DNA of 64,000 nucleotides from Paenibacillus gyeongsangnamensis (GTDB lineage: Bacteria; Bacillota; Bacilli; Paenibacillales; NBRC-103111): NCBI RefSeq assembly GCF_027533625.1, contig NZ_JAQAGZ010000016.1, positions 1-64,000 on the forward strand. The letters run 5' to 3'. The translations under genes were made by a program, and so were the position numbers. Shown here piece by piece: positions 61,269 to 64,000 of the stretch; within the stretch, counting starts at the first letter, position 1; every line of letters begins with the position of its first letter. Below the pieces are notes generated by a model. It was not told the DNA's origin, did no database searches, and was given only the letters and a program-made list of their open reading frames with translations.

Positions 61269-61282
61269 TGTAAGCGCTTACC
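61269..61282 (+). promoter_or_regulatory. cre-like site upstream of orphan binding protein 2
   Basis: TGTAAGCGCTTACC matches the palindromic CcpA/LacI-type operator at 13 of 14 positions, about 50 bases before the gene. The rest of 61012-61321 holds no supported gene. Confidence 0.7.
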
Positions 61283-61321
61283 TAATTTTCTGATTGTATT
61301 TATCTGAAGGAGTTGGTGTTG

Positions 61322-62623
61322 TTGATTAAGAAAGTAACCGTTCTTGCCTCATTAAGTACCCTTGCTTTCTCGTCGTTACTCATTAGCTGTGCGAAGCAGA
61401 CATCAGCTCCGGGAAATTCCGATGATTTGAAACCGGTAACGCTTAAAGTGTACCAAACCGTTGCGGCTCTTAGCGACGCCGAGTTCCAGGATTATTTCGT
61501 GGACCCGGTCAAGAAGAAATACCCGAATATTACGTTGGAGCTGGTCCGAGATAACGGCAAAGATACGAATATGGACAATCTCATTGCTGCAAATAATGTA
61601 CCGGATATCATTTTTACGGCAAGCAATTTCCTTTTCAATGTAATCACAAAAAATGTTGTGTATGATCTGAACGATTTCGTGAAAAAGAGCAATATGGATC
61701 TTTCCCGCTTTGACCCAACCGCTATCTCGGATATTAAAGCGTTTAGCAATAAAGGCGAGCTGCTTGCGATTCCCTTCTCCGTGAATTCCTCCGTCTTGGT
61801 ATATAACAAAGAAATTTTCAATAAATTCGGAGTGCCTTTTCCGAAAGACAATATGACATGGGAAGAAACGATCGGGCTTGCCAAACAAGTATCGAAAACG
61901 GTGGACGGCACGAATTATAATGGAATCGATGTGAACGGAGTAAGAAAGTTCGCTACCGCTTTGTCTTTACCGTTGGTCGATCCGGCTTCACAAAAGGCCG
62001 TTCTGGCAAACGACGGATGGAAGAAAGCGTTTCAGACGGCAAAAGCGATCACGGATGTGCTAGTGGACAAAAAAATCGGGTCCAGCACGTTAGGAAGATT
62101 TTTCGACCAGAGCTTAGCGATGTTTACCTATTATGTTGACGTATTCGGAGACATTGAGAAAAGGACGAAGGACGGCAGCATGTCATTTGACTGGGATATC
62201 GTCTCGATGCCGAGCTTTCCGGAAGCCCAGGGGTACGGCTTAAGAAGCCTCTCTCATGATTTATCGATCACCTCGACAACCCCGCATAAAGAAGAAGCGT
62301 TTAAAGTCATTCAATTCTTAACAGGCGATGAGGTACAAACGGCATTAACAAAAAGAGGGATTCGTCTGCCGGCCCTTAAGGATCAAAAGATCAGGGATTC
62401 GTTCGGCGCGGATAACCCGGTCTTGAAAGGTAAAAATATTCCCGCCGTATTCCTAACGAAGCCCGCCAAAAATCCCCAGCCTACTATTTATGACTCCTAT
62501 GCGGAATCGGAAATAGGGAAGGCGTTCGATAAAGTGCTACAAGGCACGGATATCAATACAGCGCTGCGGGAAGCAGAGGATGCAGCAAATCAACGGATTA
62601 CAACGGAAAAAGCAAAAAATTAA
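61322..62623 (+). CDS. Orphan sugar-binding lipoprotein (family 1), copy 2
   Basis: About 433 residues with lipobox LISC. It shares with the 57875 protein KKKYPNITLELVRD, KGELLAIPFSVNSSVLVYNK, FNKFGVPFPKDN, and DINTALREAEDAANQ, so the two are paralogues. TTG at 61322 is preferred because AAGGAG lies nine bases upstream; GTG at 61316 and TTG at 61313 or 61319 are in frame but too close. It is followed by an oxidoreductase and a TIM-barrel gene, which suggests a sugar-uptake-linked catabolic unit. Confidence 0.88.
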   Translation: MIKKVTVLASLSTLAFSSLLISCAKQTSAPGNSDDLKPVTLKVYQTVAALSDAEFQDYFVDPVKKKYPNITLELVRDNGKDTNMDNLIAANNVPDIIFTASNFLFNVITKNVVYDLNDFVKKSNMDLSRFDPTAISDIKAFSNKGELLAIPFSVNSSVLVYNKEIFNKFGVPFPKDNMTWEETIGLAKQVSKTVDGTNYNGIDVNGVRKFATALSLPLVDPASQKAVLANDGWKKAFQTAKAITDVLVDKKIGSSTLGRFFDQSLAMFTYYVDVFGDIEKRTKDGSMSFDWDIVSMPSFPEAQGYGLRSLSHDLSITSTTPHKEEAFKVIQFLTGDEVQTALTKRGIRLPALKDQKIRDSFGADNPVLKGKNIPAVFLTKPAKNPQPTIYDSYAESEIGKAFDKVLQGTDINTALREAEDAANQRITTEKAKN

Positions 62624-62738
62624 CACGTCATAACAATCTAATCCGCGCTTAAATAAAATGCATTTCTATTTCCGCAAGCAAATAGAATATAAAGGATGCA
62701 CAATCCGAAGGCTATTCTAATTTGAAGGAGATAAGCAA

Positions 62739-63731
62739 ATGGGTAAATTAAAAGTAGGGATCATCGGGACCGGGGGCATCTCCCATCTGCATGCTAGGCA
62801 GCTGCTCGAACTGGCCGATGAGGTTGAAATTACCGCCATAGCGGATACCAGCGCCAGTAACCGGGAGAAGTTCATAGCCAAATTCAAGCTGGACGATATC
62901 CTGCAGTTCCAGGATTACAAAGATATGCTGAATCAGGCGTCTTTGGACGCCGTTGTGATCTGTTCCCCTCATACCCTTCATTTCGGACAAGCTACCGATG
63001 CCTTAAACCACGGATGTCATGTATTGATCGAGAAACCGATGACCTGCTCATCACAGGAAGCATATGAGCTGATTGAGACCGCAGAACTTACCGGTAAAGT
63101 GCTTCAGGTATCTTACCAGCGTCATTTTCAACCGGAATTCGTGTTCATTCGCCAAGCAATAGCAGAAGGAAAGATCGGCCGATTGACTTCTGTTACGGCC
63201 TCCCTTTATCAAGAATGGAAGCAGGGTACCACCGGTTTGTGGCGCCAGGTTCCGCAGCTTTCGGGTGGCGGAATGCTGATGGACTCCGGCAGCCATATCG
63301 TGGACGTGCTGCTGTGGACAACCGGACTTACGCCGGCGGAGGTAAAGAGCTATCTGCACAACCAAGGCACACCGGTCGAAATCGATTCCTTCACGTCCAT
63401 TCGTTTCGAGGAGGGGCCGGTTGCCGGACTGAATATCGTCGGTTTTTCGCCATGCTGGCATGAAACCTATGTGTTCTGCGGTGAGGAAGGCGGCATTTTT
63501 TACACGGATGGCCGTATTGCGATACGCCGAAAGGGACAAGAACCCGAAATTCCCGAATTGCCCAAGCAAACCACCAATCAGGATAAGAGCTTTATCGATG
63601 CCGTGCTGGGCAGGCATGAAATCCTGGTTCCGGGAAGCTTTGCGCTGAAGGTCGTTAAGCTGACGGAAATGATTTATCAGGCCGGAGCCTATAAGCCGTA
63701 TGAGTTGGATGTAACAGGAGGAGCGATATGA
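62739..63731 (+). CDS. Gfo/Idh/MocA-family oxidoreductase (third copy)
   Basis: 330 residues. The Rossmann motif is IIGTGGISHLHARQL, the hallmark IEKPMTCS comes near residue 95, and the C-terminal domain has GGGMLMDSGSHIVDVLLWTTG with the catalytic Asp/His. GAAGGAG precedes the ATG. The stop overlaps the next ATG by four bases (ATGA), so it is translationally coupled to a TIM-barrel epimerase, the same pairing as at 26 kb and 35 kb. Confidence 0.9.
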   Translation: MGKLKVGIIGTGGISHLHARQLLELADEVEITAIADTSASNREKFIAKFKLDDILQFQDYKDMLNQASLDAVVICSPHTLHFGQATDALNHGCHVLIEKPMTCSSQEAYELIETAELTGKVLQVSYQRHFQPEFVFIRQAIAEGKIGRLTSVTASLYQEWKQGTTGLWRQVPQLSGGGMLMDSGSHIVDVLLWTTGLTPAEVKSYLHNQGTPVEIDSFTSIRFEEGPVAGLNIVGFSPCWHETYVFCGEEGGIFYTDGRIAIRRKGQEPEIPELPKQTTNQDKSFIDAVLGRHEILVPGSFALKVVKLTEMIYQAGAYKPYELDVTGGAI

Positions 63732-64000
63732 GAATAGGCATGCGAATTCCGCCCAAGATGGGCAGTGAAGGAATAGAAAGCGTAGCTGTTTGGGCCGCCG
63801 GGTCAGGCTTGGACGTTCTCGATGTCCCACGGTTAACGCCCGAGGTCAAACAAATTTGCGAGAAAGCCGGACTTGAAATCGGGTCCGTCGATGCGCAGCA
63901 AACGGGCGGATTGCTCAGCAGCAGCGAACAGCGGAGATCCGATGCGCTGGATGCCGTGAAAAAGCAAATGGATGACATGTCAAGCCTTGGAGCAAGAGTA
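63728..64000 (+). CDS. Sugar phosphate isomerase/epimerase-type protein (partial, runs off window)
   Basis: At least 91 codons, open at the right edge. The start MRIGMRIPPKMGSEG and the strand-like pieces GLDVLDVPRL and GLEIGSVDAQQTG resemble AP-endonuclease-2-type TIM barrels. GGAGGAG precedes the ATG, which overlaps the upstream stop. Only the N-terminal third is visible, so the family call is tentative but fits the repeated pairing. Confidence 0.7.
   Translation, partial: MRIGMRIPPKMGSEGIESVAVWAAGSGLDVLDVPRLTPEVKQICEKAGLEIGSVDAQQTGGLLSSSEQRRSDALDAVKKQMDDMSSLGARV

Overview
The window looks like a chromosomal segment of a spore-forming Firmicute of the Paenibacillus type. The evidence is GGAGG-type ribosome binding sites almost everywhere, T-box leaders on aroA and tyrS, a TyrZ-type tyrosyl-tRNA synthetase behind a MarR-family gene (as in B. 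subtilis ywaE-tyrZ), HelD, a LysM/GH18 spore-type hydrolase, an SLH-domain surface protein, YesM/YesN two-component proteins, and sugar-binding lipoproteins without their own ATPase. The species is an inference.

Layout. 0.2-8 kb: an arsM remnant, a DHA2 drug exporter, T-box-controlled aroA, an ABC exporter preceded by an overlapping small ORF, and a ManD/SDR pair for hexuronate-type sugars. 8-11 kb: an SLH protein with five C-terminal repeats. 11-15 kb: a NUDIX gene followed by decayed sequence (BNR-repeat protein, maltose acetyltransferase, DeoR-type regulator, VanW fragment) and an IS1595-family element. 15-22 kb: nnr, a low-molecular-weight phosphatase, a XerS-like tyrosine recombinase, a small ORF and helD. 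Three dif-like sites in direct orientation lie about 3.6 and 3.3 kb apart in this stretch, and a probable small RNA is transcribed divergently from helD. 22-24.5 kb: MarR regulator, Tyr T-box, tyrS.

24.7-37.4 kb is a long collinear carbohydrate locus: solute-binding lipoprotein, TIM-barrel epimerase, Gfo/Idh/MocA oxidoreductase, two permeases, YesM/YesN pair, MFS carrier, a second oxidoreductase and two more TIM-barrel proteins. It looks like a sensed import system plus oxidation/isomerisation route for an unidentified sugar or cyclitol. 37.6-40.1 kb holds three consecutive broken genes: an aminotransferase with an in-frame TAG, a LysE exporter with a frameshift and a stop, and a dihydrofolate reductase with a 4-bp slippage frameshift.

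41.9-53.6 kb is a complete C-P lyase phosphonate operon: PHP phosphodiesterase, hexapeptide transferase, phnF, phnG-H-I-J-K-M-L, phnD-C-E-E. A four-fold PhoP-box array lies in front, which implies induction by phosphate starvation. PhnK carries an unusual five-cysteine N-terminal insertion. 53.7-57.6 kb holds small stress or regulatory genes (VOC protein, ArsR/SRPBCC pair, DoxX-like protein, secreted phosphoesterase). 57.9-64 kb carries two paralogous orphan sugar-binding lipoproteins, each preceded by a cre-like site, an AEC transporter, a CBO0543-type membrane protein and the start of another oxidoreductase/TIM-barrel pair that runs off the window. A 99-103 bp two-hairpin repeat occurs at 10.9, 19.2 and 60.3 kb.
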